A stretch of DNA of 64,000 nt from Streptomyces sp. NBC_00440 (GTDB lineage: Bacteria > Actinomycetota > Actinomycetes > Streptomycetales > Streptomycetaceae). Under the pieces are notes generated by a model. It did no database searches and was not told the origin of the DNA. It saw only the letters and a list, made by a program, of their open reading frames with translations. The position numbers and the translations under genes are program-made. Location of the stretch: NCBI RefSeq assembly GCF_036014215.1, contig NZ_CP107921.1, forward strand, positions 7,375,501 to 7,439,500, written 5' to 3'. Shown here piece after piece: positions 1 through 7,762 of this stretch (positions are counted from its first letter, which is position 1; every line of letters begins with the position of its first letter).

Positions 1-1390
1 GCTCGCTGAAGCAGGAGTATCCGATACCCAAGTGGCGTCCCTGTTCCGCCGCTTCGGCCTGGCGCGCGTACCAGCCCTCGTCCCGCAGCGACTTCTCGCA
101 CAGGTCGAGCGACTCCAGGTACGAGCCGGGGTCGTACGTGATGTTGTTGACGCCGGTGTACGGGAATTCGGTGATGACGTTACGGCGGCGGATCTCGACC
201 GGATCCATGCCGAGTTCACGGGCGGCACGCTCGAAGACCCGCTCGACGGCCATCACGTACTGGGGGCGGCTGACACCCCGGTAGGGGGCCGTCGGTGCCT
301 TGTTGGTGGTGATCGCCCGGCCTCGCACCCGGTAGGCGGGGATGCGGTAGACGCCGGGCATCTCGGACGAGGCCATCAGCGGCTCGATGCCCACGGTGAA
401 CGGGTAGCAGGAGTAGGCGCCCATGTCGCAGACCACATCGGCGTCAAGGGCCAGGATGTGCCCGTCGGAGTCGAACGCGGCGCGCAGGCTGTAGTGCTGC
501 TCGCGGGCCAGGAAGGACGCGGTCAGCGCGTCCTTGCGGTCCTCGATCCACTTCACCGCCCGCCCCAGGCGCATGGCTGCCGCGCCGACAGCGATCTCCT
601 CGCGGCCCACCACGCACTTGATGCCGAAGCCGCCACCCATGTCGGGCACCACCACCCGTACGGCTCGCTCGTCCAGGCCCATGCAGTTCGCCATCACGGT
701 CCGCACCTGGTGGGGGATCTGCGTGCACGTGTGCACCACCAACTGCTCCTCGCGCGCGTCCCATTGGGCCAGAGCGCCACGGGTCTCCAACGGCAGGGCG
801 TTCTGCCGCCCGGTCCGCGACTCGACGCGTACGGTGCACGGGGCGTCGGCGAAGATCCGGTCGATGCCCTCCGTCGCGAAGAGGGACACGTCCAGCAGTG
901 TGTTGCCCGGGGCCTCTTCGTGGACGAGCGGTGCGCCAGGAGCCAGTGCCGTGCCCTCGTTCAGGATCGGCGGGAACACGTCGTAGACAGCCTTGGCGGC
1001 CTCGATGCCGTCCTCCGCCGCGTACGGGTCCTCGGCGATCACGATCGCGATGGGTTCACCGACGAAGCGCACCCGGTCGCGGGCGAGTACCGGCATCTCG
1101 GTGGGCACGTACTCCTCGGGGGGACGGTGCAGACCGGCGGTGATCGCGCTCAGGTCCAGGTCATCGGCGGTGAACGCGGCCACCACTCCGGGCACTTCGC
1201 GCACCGCGGACAGGTCGAGGGAGGTGAGCCGGCCCGACGCGACACTCGACCGGACGAACTGGGCGTGGAGCATGCGCGGCAGCTGGATGTCGTCGACGAA
1301 CCGGCCGCGCCCGGTCAGCAGCCGTGGATCCTCGCGGCGCGGGACGGCGGTACCGACCAGGGGGGAAGGGGCCGTATCGGTGCGGTTCAT
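1..1390 (-). CDS. Molybdenum hydroxylase large (molybdopterin-binding) subunit, C-terminus cut off by window edge
   Basis: This is the catalytic subunit of a xanthine dehydrogenase/CO dehydrogenase-family hydroxylase, which carries the Mo-pterin cofactor and hydroxylates an aromatic or N-heterocyclic ring using water. The visible 463 residues start MNRTDTAPSPLVG and show VPRREDPRLLTGRGRFVDD, VRFVGEPIA, a glycine-rich PDMGGGFGIK loop and APTAPYRGVSRPQ, which corresponds to the AYRGxGRPE loop of the family. The reading frame is open to base 1, so the C-terminal part lies outside the window. The ATG sits in an ATGA overlap with the FAD-subunit gene upstream, so the two are translationally coupled. 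The 2Fe-2S small subunit is not in this window and may lie beyond the left edge. With a NicX-like dioxygenase in the operon, nicotinate is the likely substrate, but this is inferred from context only. Confidence 0.88.
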   Translation of the reverse strand, partial: MNRTDTAPSPLVGTAVPRREDPRLLTGRGRFVDDIQLPRMLHAQFVRSSVASGRLTSLDLSAVREVPGVVAAFTADDLDLSAITAGLHRPPEEYVPTEMPVLARDRVRFVGEPIAIVIAEDPYAAEDGIEAAKAVYDVFPPILNEGTALAPGAPLVHEEAPGNTLLDVSLFATEGIDRIFADAPCTVRVESRTGRQNALPLETRGALAQWDAREEQLVVHTCTQIPHQVRTVMANCMGLDERAVRVVVPDMGGGFGIKCVVGREEIAVGAAAMRLGRAVKWIEDRKDALTASFLAREQHYSLRAAFDSDGHILALDADVVCDMGAYSCYPFTVGIEPLMASSEMPGVYRIPAYRVRGRAITTNKAPTAPYRGVSRPQYVMAVERVFERAARELGMDPVEIRRRNVITEFPYTGVNNITYDPGSYLESLDLCEKSLRDEGWYARQAEAAEQGRHLGIGYSCFSE

Positions 1391-2253
1391 CGGGACATCG
1401 CCTCCTCGCAGGCCTGTATGACCAATCGGCGGGTGAGGATCCGCCGGTACTGTGCGGTGCCGTTGCCGTCACCCGGCGGGTCGATCGCAGCGGCGGCGGC
1501 CTCGGCACAGGCCGCGAACAGCACGTCTTCGGACCCGCCCCGGGCGAGTGCCTCCTCCGCTTCGGGCACCTGTACCGGCGCCGGGGCGACGCCGCCGAGC
1601 GCCACCCGCCCGCCGCGCACGGCGCCGTTCTCCACGTCCAGATCGACGGCGGCCACCACGATGCCGAAGTCCCCCTTGCGCTCGGCGAATTCGGTGAGCG
1701 CCGCATGAGGTGCCGGGTGCGGGAACACCAGCTCGGTGATGAGCTCGTCGGGTTCGAGCGCGGTGCTGAAGAAGCCGTAGAAGAAGTCGCCGGCGGTGAT
1801 GGTGCGGGTGCCCCGGGGGCCTCGGGCCACGATCCGCGCGTCGAGCAGGACGGCGAGCAGGCACCACTCGGCGGTGCTGTCTCCGTGGGCGATGCTGCCG
1901 CCGACGGTGCCGCGGGTACGGATCGGCAGGTGACCGACCCATCGCATGGCGTCCCTCAGCACGGCGAAACCGGCCCCCAACTGCGCTTCGTCCGCCGTCT
2001 CGACCGCGTGGTGGGTGGTGAGGGCGCCGATGCGCAGCCCGTCGGGGCCGTGCCGGAACCCGGTCAGGCCCTCGCTCTCGGGGAGGCTGCCGATGTCCAC
2101 CAGGTGCCGGGGCCGCGCGAGCCGGTAGTTCATCATGGCGATGAGGCTCTGGCCGCCCGCCAGCAGCTTGGCTTCGTCACCCAGCTCGGCGAGCAGCCGG
2201 GCGGCGTCCTCGGCCGATCGCGCGCGGTGGTAGGTAAAGGGGGCGGGTTTCAT
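1387..2253 (-). CDS. Molybdenum hydroxylase FAD-binding (medium) subunit
   Basis: This 288-residue protein is the CoxM/XdhB-type flavoprotein that passes electrons from the Fe-S subunit of a molybdenum hydroxylase. The two FAD motifs of the family are visible: AGGQSLIAMM near residue 32, and TRGTVGGSIAHGDSTAEW near residue 110. The length is normal for the family. It starts MKPAPFTYHRA and its stop overlaps the start of the Mo-subunit gene by 4 bases. The MFS transporter gene ends 30 bp upstream, so the three genes form one transcription unit. The specific substrate cannot be read from this subunit. Confidence 0.9.
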   Translation of the reverse strand: MKPAPFTYHRARSAEDAARLLAELGDEAKLLAGGQSLIAMMNYRLARPRHLVDIGSLPESEGLTGFRHGPDGLRIGALTTHHAVETADEAQLGAGFAVLRDAMRWVGHLPIRTRGTVGGSIAHGDSTAEWCLLAVLLDARIVARGPRGTRTITAGDFFYGFFSTALEPDELITELVFPHPAPHAALTEFAERKGDFGIVVAAVDLDVENGAVRGGRVALGGVAPAPVQVPEAEEALARGGSEDVLFAACAEAAAAAIDPPGDGNGTAQYRRILTRRLVIQACEEAMSR

Positions 2254-2283
2254 GGCCCTCCTCTCATCGTGCTCGGATACGGG

Positions 2284-3708
2284 TCAGATGGTGGGCCGGG
2301 CGGGCTCGGCGGACGGGCCGGCCGAGCGGTGGGCCGCAGCACCCGGGGCCGGGTCCGGCTCCACGTGGTCCAGCTCGCGGCCCTTCGTCTCCGGAGCGGC
2401 CACGGCCATCCATCCCACCGCCAGCGCCGCCGCGGCACCGAGCACCGCGAAGGTCAGCGGCAGTCCGAGGACCGGCCACATGAGCGTGCCGAACAGCAGG
2501 GGTGCGAAGCCCGTGGCGACGCGGCTCGCCGCGGACGCGGAGCCGAAGCCGGTGGCCCGCATCGACGTCGGGTACAGCTCGGCCACGTAGGCGTACAGCG
2601 CCGGGATGGTCAGTTGAATGGTGAACCCGAAGACGCCGAGCGCCACCATGGCGGCTGTAGGAGTGCTCAGCAGCAGCGCGAACAGCACCAGCGCGGCGGA
2701 CGCGAGCGGAGCCGAGACACCGATCAGCCACTTCCGGCCGACCACGTCCACCAGCCAGGCCGACGCGGCAACCCCGAGGATGCCCACGGCACTCATGAGC
2801 GTGGTGCCCGTGAAGGCCGCTGTGTCGCTGTATCCCTGGTCGGCGAGGATGGAGGGCATCCAGCTGAGCGCGGCGTAGTACACGAGCATGATCGTGACGA
2901 ACAGTGCCCAGGCGACCGAGGTGATGCGCGGGTTGAACGTCCACACCCGGCCCAACTGGGCGAAGGTTTCGGTGAGTCCATGTTTCGGGGACGCCTTCTC
3001 CGGTGGGGGAGCGGGTACGGCGTACGGTTCGGCGGGGGTGCCGGTGCGGGCCACGAGGTCGTCGATGACGGTACGTGCCTCGGCCTCACGTCCCTTGGCG
3101 GTGAGGTAGATCGGTGACTCGGGTACCCCGCGCCGTACCCAGAAGAGCAGCAGCGCGGGCAGCGTCATGGCACCCAGCATCCAGCGCCAGTTCCCGCCGA
3201 GGTCCAGCATCACGGTCGAGGCCACGCCGCACAGGGTGCCGCCGACCGGCCACCACAGATCCAGCGCGGTCAGGATCCGGCCGCGGTATTTGCGTGGTGA
3301 GAACTCGCTGATGAGCGCGTAGTCGACGGGGATACAGCCACCGAGACCGACGCCTGCGAGGAAGCGCAGCAGCAGGAAGGTGTCGTAGGTGGGGGAGACG
3401 GCGGCCAGGACGGAGAAGACGGCGAAAACCAGCAGCGTGGTGCTGAAGGCCTTCTTGCGGCCGATACGGTCCGCGACGGAACCCCAGGCCACCGCACCGG
3501 CCGCCATTCCGATGAGGTTGGCGGTGGCGACGAGGCTGCGTTGCCCGACGGACAGGTCGAACTCCGTGCCGAGCAGCGGGGTGAGGAAGCCGTTGAGGGC
3601 GACGTCCCAGGCATCGAAGAGATAGCCGAGGCCGCCGATGATGAAGATGCGGCCCTGTACGCCCCATTTCCAGGGGAGTTCCTGGACAATCTGGTCACCG
3701 GTTTTCAC
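2284..3708 (-). CDS. MFS transporter, aromatic-acid/sugar-porter type (probable nicotinate or related acid importer)
   Basis: This is a twelve-helix major facilitator of 474 residues. The FDAWDVALNG sequence in the first helix and GSVADRIGRKKAF (motif A) between helices 2 and 3 place it among the aromatic acid:H+ and sugar porter groups. A GRK-type repeat (VDVVGRKWLIG) marks the second half. The frame is open further upstream, but the GTG at 3708 is chosen because a GGAG lies 7 bases before it and the protein then begins just before the first helix; the upstream extension is arginine-rich and not membrane-like. It lies between the ring-cleaving genes and the molybdenum hydroxylase genes on the same strand, so uptake of the pathway substrate is the likely role. 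This is inference. Confidence 0.82.
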   Translation of the reverse strand: MKTGDQIVQELPWKWGVQGRIFIIGGLGYLFDAWDVALNGFLTPLLGTEFDLSVGQRSLVATANLIGMAAGAVAWGSVADRIGRKKAFSTTLLVFAVFSVLAAVSPTYDTFLLLRFLAGVGLGGCIPVDYALISEFSPRKYRGRILTALDLWWPVGGTLCGVASTVMLDLGGNWRWMLGAMTLPALLLFWVRRGVPESPIYLTAKGREAEARTVIDDLVARTGTPAEPYAVPAPPPEKASPKHGLTETFAQLGRVWTFNPRITSVAWALFVTIMLVYYAALSWMPSILADQGYSDTAAFTGTTLMSAVGILGVAASAWLVDVVGRKWLIGVSAPLASAALVLFALLLSTPTAAMVALGVFGFTIQLTIPALYAYVAELYPTSMRATGFGSASAASRVATGFAPLLFGTLMWPVLGLPLTFAVLGAAAALAVGWMAVAAPETKGRELDHVEPDPAPGAAAHRSAGPSAEPARPTI

Positions 3709-3827
3709 GCGCGTACTCCAGGTCTGCAGAGGAGGGGCGCCGCGTCGTCGCGGGCGCTGGATGACTGCACGAGTTGCGGGTGCGGGCCGCCGGGCGGAGG
3801 CCTGGGGTGTTAGGAGCCGGGAGAGGA

Positions 3828-5099
3828 TCAGCGGTGGTGCCGATAGGCGAACTGCTCCTGACCGGCGCTGTCGAGCGGACTGCCGCTCCACAGCCAGTCG
3901 TACGAGACGTCCGACTCGCCGTCGAAGCTGGTCGCGAGCGCGGCGTCACGGGCCTGCTGCTCGGGCCCGTCCGGGTGGCGGTAGAAGGTCTTGTTGCGCA
4001 GGGAGGCCTGCTGCACCATCCCGGCGTGCTTGGCCCGGCGGCGGACGTAACGCTGCAATGCGTCCTCCACCCCGGTCACCGTCACGCCGGCGAGTTCTTC
4101 AGCGAGGACGGCGGCGTCCTCCATGGCCTGGGATGCGCCCTGGGCCTGATAGGGCAGCATCGCGTGGCAGGCATCGCCGAGCAGCGCGACCCGGCCGTCG
4201 ACCCAGACCGGGTCGGGACGCCGGTAGTAGAGGGCGAAGCAGGTGACATCGTCCTTGGCCTTCGACAGCATTGCCGGAACGCGGTCGTCCCACCCCTCGT
4301 AGGCATCGACCAGCTGCTGCGCGGGGGCCGTGGTGGACCACTGCTCGGCGACCTCGTCGGTGCACGGAACACAGCCGACGACGTTGAGGGACTCGCCGCC
4401 ACGGATGAGGTAGTGCACGAGGTGGCGTCCGGGCCCGTACCAGATGGTGCTCTGGAAACGGTCGAAGAGGAACCGGGTGGCCGGGTCCGCCCGCAGCAGG
4501 TCCCCGGGGATCAGTGTGCGGAAGGCCATGTCGCCCGAGAAGACGAGCGTGTCCTCGGCACCTATGAGGTCACGCACCTGGGAGCGGACGCCGTCGGCGC
4601 CGATGAGGACGTCGCCGGCGTACCGGGTGCCGTCCTCGGTGACCGCGACGGGGCGCTGCGGATCGCTGCGGTCGATGGCGGTCACCCGGCTGCCGGTGCG
4701 GATCCGGACGGCGGGGCCCGGACCCTCCGGATCGGAGCAGGCGTCGAGGATGATCTGGTGCAGATCCGCCCGGTGGTAGTGCCAGTACGGGGCGTTGAAG
4801 GTTTCCTTGACGTGCTGCCCGAGTGGTGTGAGCCCGATGATGCTGCCGTCCTGCCAGCGACGGCGGACCTGGTCCTGGGGCTCCGTGCGGATGGCCTCCA
4901 GGCGGCGGCGCAGTCCGAGGCCCATCAGGATGCGGCTGGCGTTCGGCGCGGTCTGGATGCCCGCCCCCACCTCGCCGAGCTCGGCGGCCTGTTCGAGGAC
5001 GGTGACCCGCAGGCCCTGATGGCGCAGCGACAGCGCGGCGGTGAGCCCGCCGAGGCCGCCACCGACAACGGTGATTTCAAACGACTGGCTGAGAGCCAC
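3828..5099 (-). CDS. FAD-dependent aromatic monooxygenase, 6-hydroxynicotinate 3-monooxygenase (NicC)-like
   Basis: This is a class A flavoprotein monooxygenase of 423 residues. The N-terminus has the dinucleotide fold VVGGGLGGLTAALSL. The second FAD motif is GADGVRSQVR near residue 170, and the third is VALLGDACHAMLPYQAQG near residue 300, a pattern typical of salicylate, 3-hydroxybenzoate and 6-hydroxynicotinate hydroxylases. Start is GTG at 5099 with GGAGA about 9 bases upstream. In nicotinate degradation NicC converts 6-hydroxynicotinate to 2,5-dihydroxypyridine, which is the substrate of the dioxygenase encoded just upstream. The family is certain; the substrate is inferred from that neighbour, and a salicylate hydroxylase-like role is the main alternative. 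Confidence 0.85.
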   Translation of the reverse strand: MALSQSFEITVVGGGLGGLTAALSLRHQGLRVTVLEQAAELGEVGAGIQTAPNASRILMGLGLRRRLEAIRTEPQDQVRRRWQDGSIIGLTPLGQHVKETFNAPYWHYHRADLHQIILDACSDPEGPGPAVRIRTGSRVTAIDRSDPQRPVAVTEDGTRYAGDVLIGADGVRSQVRDLIGAEDTLVFSGDMAFRTLIPGDLLRADPATRFLFDRFQSTIWYGPGRHLVHYLIRGGESLNVVGCVPCTDEVAEQWSTTAPAQQLVDAYEGWDDRVPAMLSKAKDDVTCFALYYRRPDPVWVDGRVALLGDACHAMLPYQAQGASQAMEDAAVLAEELAGVTVTGVEDALQRYVRRRAKHAGMVQQASLRNKTFYRHPDGPEQQARDAALATSFDGESDVSYDWLWSGSPLDSAGQEQFAYRHHR

Positions 5100-5158
5100 G
5101 ATGGCTGTTCTCCCGGGAGTCTGGTGAGGTCGTGGGTCCTGCGGTGCCGGCTGCCGGC

Positions 5159-5221
5159 CGCAGCTGTCCCGGTTCCGGTCGCAGCTGTTCCGGCGTCGGG
5201 CGCAGCTGCTCCGGTGCCGGC
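5159..5221. repeat. Three imperfect 21-bp tandem repeats
   Basis: Three units beginning CGCAGCTG and continuing with a CCGG-rich tail lie end to end in the 132-bp gap between the dioxygenase and monooxygenase genes. They follow the dioxygenase stop codon. The minus-strand alternative frame through them would read a 7-residue repeat, but no gene uses it. Function is unknown; they may arise from slippage. Confidence 0.75.
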
Positions 5222-5231
5222 CGCTTCGATG

Positions 5232-6263
5232 TCAGCTCTCGACCAGACGGCCGCCGGTGACGACCTCGGCGCCGTCGACGGCGACCGTGCAGCCGCGCAT
5301 GGCGATGTCGAGGTGGGCGTACGACTCGCGCTGCAGGTGCGGGTGCGGGCCCGTCGACCACAGGAAGTTCCCGGCGAAGGCGCGGGCGTCCATGCCCATC
5401 AGGTCGTCCTTGCCGTACATCGCGGTCGCGAACCAGTCGGCGGTGCGCATCAGGCCCCAGCCCATGTGGGAGAGGCTGCGGGCCCACTGGTCCTGCGAGT
5501 CGTCGAAGAAGGTGTTGAGCATCTCGGCCTCGGCGCCGCCGGTGACCTTGTCGATGTGTCCGCCGGAGACCTCCAGCGTGACGGGCGTGCGTACGTACTC
5601 CTTGAACGGGAGCAGGATGTCGCCCTCGGCGAGCACGATCTGCCCGTCCGAGATCTCCGGCCAGCACAGCACCATCGTGCTCGGCCAGTGGTCCCAGCGC
5701 CCCGGGTCGTCGGCGAAACCGCACTGGAACTCCGGCTTGGATCCCGGGAGTTGAATGGTGAGGTCGGTGCCCGCGGCCGAGGTGACGTGCATGACGGACG
5801 AGGCCTTGAGCAGCTCCACGCCGCGGAGCACCTCCTCCTTGTCCGACTCCTTGGGCAGATTGCGGATCAGTACGTCCGGGGCGTCGCAGACGAAGATGAT
5901 CCGGGTTCCGGCGCGCAGGATCTCCTGCTGCACCGGGGCGTGGATGAACCCCTCGCGGGTCAGATCGACCACCAGGTCGGCGGACTTCAGCAGGGTCTGC
6001 GCGGTGGTGTCGTTGAGTACGGAGATGAGGCCGGGGCCCGCGCCCGTGTGGGTGCTGGGCATCGGGGCCGGGCTGCCGCCGGGCACGGTCGCGGCGATGA
6101 CATGCGCGCCGCACGTCTTGGCCGCTCCGAACGCGGCGGCCACGTAGTCGCCGCGGCTGCCGGGCTCGGACAGCACGACGACGTGTTCGCCCTCGCGGAG
6201 CTTGCAGAGGCGGAGCTGGCGGGTGAATGCGTCGAGCAGATCGACGGAGGTCAGATCGAACAC
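5232..6263 (-). CDS. nicX: 2,5-dihydroxypyridine 5,6-dioxygenase (NicX-like)
   Basis: This 343-residue protein resembles Pseudomonas NicX, an Fe(II)-dependent extradiol-type ring-cleaving enzyme related in fold to M29 aminopeptidases. It opens 2,5-dihydroxypyridine to N-formylmaleamate. Recognisable blocks in the same order as I recall them in NicX are ADLVVDLT, the QQEILRAGTRI segment, PGRWDHWPS, EGDILLPFKEY, SHMGWGL and GMDARAFAGNFLWSTGP, followed by a histidine segment (HLDIAMRGC). The GTG at 6263 is chosen over longer frames because AGGAAGG sits 6-7 bases upstream and the resulting length fits the family (about 350). It is the first gene of the operon, and the promoter region lies immediately upstream. 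Downstream enzymes (deformylase, amidase, isomerase) are not seen in this window. Confidence 0.85.
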   Translation of the reverse strand: MFDLTSVDLLDAFTRQLRLCKLREGEHVVVLSEPGSRGDYVAAAFGAAKTCGAHVIAATVPGGSPAPMPSTHTGAGPGLISVLNDTTAQTLLKSADLVVDLTREGFIHAPVQQEILRAGTRIIFVCDAPDVLIRNLPKESDKEEVLRGVELLKASSVMHVTSAAGTDLTIQLPGSKPEFQCGFADDPGRWDHWPSTMVLCWPEISDGQIVLAEGDILLPFKEYVRTPVTLEVSGGHIDKVTGGAEAEMLNTFFDDSQDQWARSLSHMGWGLMRTADWFATAMYGKDDLMGMDARAFAGNFLWSTGPHPHLQRESYAHLDIAMRGCTVAVDGAEVVTGGRLVES

Positions 6264-6369
6264 GAGATGTCCTTCCTGGGCTCGGCTGAGTGCACGCGGG
6301 CATGACGAACAGGCCTGTTGTGCACGGGTGATGAGCTGCGAAGACACGGGGCGGAGCACCGCCCGACAG

Positions 6370-6393
6370 AGATAATCCGAACACGTACTATCT
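6370..6393. promoter_or_regulatory. Imperfect 24-bp palindrome upstream of the nic-like operon, candidate operator
   Basis: AGATA at the left end and TATCT at the right end are exact inverted copies, with further matches inside (T and CG in each half). The site is about 107 bp upstream of the dioxygenase start. On the minus strand a TTGCCA followed 17-20 bases later by TCGGAT/GATTAT overlaps it, so it could be an operator over the operon promoter. No regulator gene is adjacent in the window. Confidence 0.4.
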
Positions 6394-6609
6394 CGCTTGG
6401 CAAGGGGTGGCGGAGGACTTAACGCGCCGAGTTCACCTTCGGTCCGGTCCGGAGATCACCCGCCGCAGCCTTCGTCGTGAGGCCTTCGCTGCGCACCCCG
6501 ACGGCATCAAGGCCGCCCTTGGAATACGGGCAGGGGGTGTTCCGGTGCTCACGTTCGTATCGCTCTTCCCTTGTGCAGGAGCGGGGTTCGCCCTTCGTAG
6601 GCTCAGGGC
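6394..6609. other. Intergenic stretch with no recognisable gene
   Basis: Short frames exist on both strands but none has a convincing start, ribosome site or family resemblance. It separates the nicotinate-type operon from the toxin/immunity island and probably holds what is left of the promoter of the SUKH remnant. Confidence 0.5.
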
Positions 6610-6769
6610 ATGACCAAGCACCCAGATGTGGAACGTTTGACGAGTGTGTGGAGGCGGATCGCCCGCTGGTTGGCCGGAGTTGCCCGGGGTGGTGAACGGA
6701 TGCCTGGTGTGGGAGAACCCTGAGGCTCCAACCACGGACGGCTGGGAGCCGTTCCACCCGGTTCACTGA
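6610..6769 (+). pseudogene. SUKH (SMI1/KNR4) family immunity gene, internally deleted remnant
   Basis: The ATG at 6610 opens a frame (MTKHPDVERLTSVWRRIARWL) that resembles the N-terminus of the intact SUKH genes downstream, then runs into a stop at 6721. In another frame the end of the stretch reads GCLVWENPEAPTTDGWEPFHPVH and stops at 6769; this closely matches the C-terminus of the gene at 7054 (GCLIWDDPQDPRLDETFADWRPVH). The two ends of an immunity gene have thus been joined by a large deletion that removed about 170 codons and shifted the frame. Its neighbour on the opposite strand is a similarly decayed toxin C-terminus, so a whole toxin/immunity pair has degenerated here. Confidence 0.75.
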
Positions 6770-6778
6770 GGATGGTTG

Positions 6779-6817
6779 GCTCCCAGCTCCGGCCGGTTGA
6801 AGGCCAGGGCTGGGAGC
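6779..6817. terminator. Hairpin between the two decayed genes
   Basis: A 9-bp perfect inverted repeat, GCTCCCAGC and GCTGGGAGC, with inner GGCC complementarity. It occupies the same place between convergent genes as the larger hairpin at 7706-7740, suggesting it is the ancestral terminator of the degraded pair. Confidence 0.55.
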
Positions 6818-6829
6818 GTGATCAGCCGG

Positions 6830-6910
6830 TCAGGGCTTCTTCATCTCACAGATGAGGTCGGCCTTGGATGTATCGCATGCCTTGAAGCAAGAGTCGCCGA
6901 TGCAAGGCAA
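6830..6910 (-). pseudogene. C-terminal remnant of a second large secreted toxin-like protein
   Basis: The minus strand encodes DSCFKACDTSKADLICEMKKP and then stops at 6830. This aligns residue for residue with the last residues of the intact protein at 7763-11572 (NAWFKECDTSKAELVCTMKKP). The frame stays open upstream to about 7000, but nothing there resembles the intact copy, and a stop codon follows. It is the tail of a lost paralogue that sat convergent to the decayed SUKH gene at 6610-6769. Confidence 0.75.
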
Positions 6911-7053
6911 CCCACGGGCGGGGGCGTACCCGTCAGACGGCGCTGTCGCCTCGGTCTCCTGAGAGGGCGTGCCGGCGCAGCAGGAGAATGCCGGAGTGTT
7001 TCACAGTGTCTCGGGGCACTGGGATTGTTTCTTCTTTGCGTAGGGTTTGAGGT

Positions 7054-7698
7054 ATGAGCCCAGAGCATATAGAGCGGACGACCGCCGCCTGGCAGCAGTT
7101 GATCGAATGGCTTCGCGTGCATGCCCCAACCTCGCACGCTTCGATTCTGCCCCCGGCCACCGAGGCCGAGATAGAGGAAGCGGAAGGCCGCCTCAGGCAA
7201 TACTGCGGGTACGGCTTTCCACCCGAGCTGGTCGCCCTCTGGGCGATGGCCGGCGGGGTCCAGCAGCTCGACATCGACGAGTGCGACGAAGAGGGCGAGG
7301 TGGACACCGGGCGGTTCCTGCCCCACGGACTGCTGCTCACCCCTGCTCAGTCGATCCGGCCGCGGCTTGCAGGCTTCGACCGCCAGGGCAAGGACTCCTG
7401 GGGAAGCGCGCACTGGGCGGCCCCCTTCGGCAACTACCCCGAAGCAACCGACACCGGCCTGTACCTGTCGGCCGCCGGGCTCGGTAAGTGGAGGAGCTAC
7501 GAAGGCTTGTTCATGGATGAACCGCTGTATCCGTCCATCGCCGCGTACCTGGAAGCAGTCAACCGAACGCTCGACGAGGGACCGGACAAGGTGAGGGGTT
7601 TTCAGGTGCCGGGCATCGTGTACGGGTGCCTCATCTGGGATGATCCGCAGGATCCCAGGCTGGACGAGACGTTCGCTGACTGGCGGCCCGTGCACTGA
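7054..7698 (+). CDS. SUKH (SMI1/KNR4) family protein, probable immunity protein
   Basis: This is a 214-residue acidic cytoplasmic protein of the SMI1/KNR4 type. Visible features are an N-terminal helix with W residues (TAAWQQLIEWL), the PPATEAEIEEAEGRL segment that typically opens the SUKH fold, the FPPELVALWAMAGG block near residue 65, and a hydrophobic core ending in CLIWDDP near the C-terminus. SUKH proteins are the commonest immunity proteins of polymorphic toxins with nuclease ends. The start has GAGG just upstream. It lies tail to tail with the nuclease-ended secreted protein at 7763, separated by a strong hairpin, and is very probably its antidote. Pairing is inferred from position. 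Confidence 0.82.
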   Translation: MSPEHIERTTAAWQQLIEWLRVHAPTSHASILPPATEAEIEEAEGRLRQYCGYGFPPELVALWAMAGGVQQLDIDECDEEGEVDTGRFLPHGLLLTPAQSIRPRLAGFDRQGKDSWGSAHWAAPFGNYPEATDTGLYLSAAGLGKWRSYEGLFMDEPLYPSIAAYLEAVNRTLDEGPDKVRGFQVPGIVYGCLIWDDPQDPRLDETFADWRPVH

Positions 7699-7705
7699 AC
7701 AGATG

Positions 7706-7740
7706 GGGTCCCACTCCACCCTGCTGGTGGAGTGGGACCC
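7706..7740. terminator. Bidirectional terminator between immunity and toxin genes
   Basis: A perfect 15-bp inverted repeat (arm GGGTCCCACTCCACC) with a 5-base loop lies between the convergent stops at 7698 and 7763. There is no T tract, as is common in actinomycetes. Confidence 0.85.
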
Positions 7741-7762
7741 GGTCAGCCGAGCGGCAGTCGCT

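Noticed and set aside
6407..6613. 68-codon plus-strand frame upstream of the SUKH remnant
   Set aside because: It has no ribosome site, an atypical composition and no resemblance to the neighbouring families.
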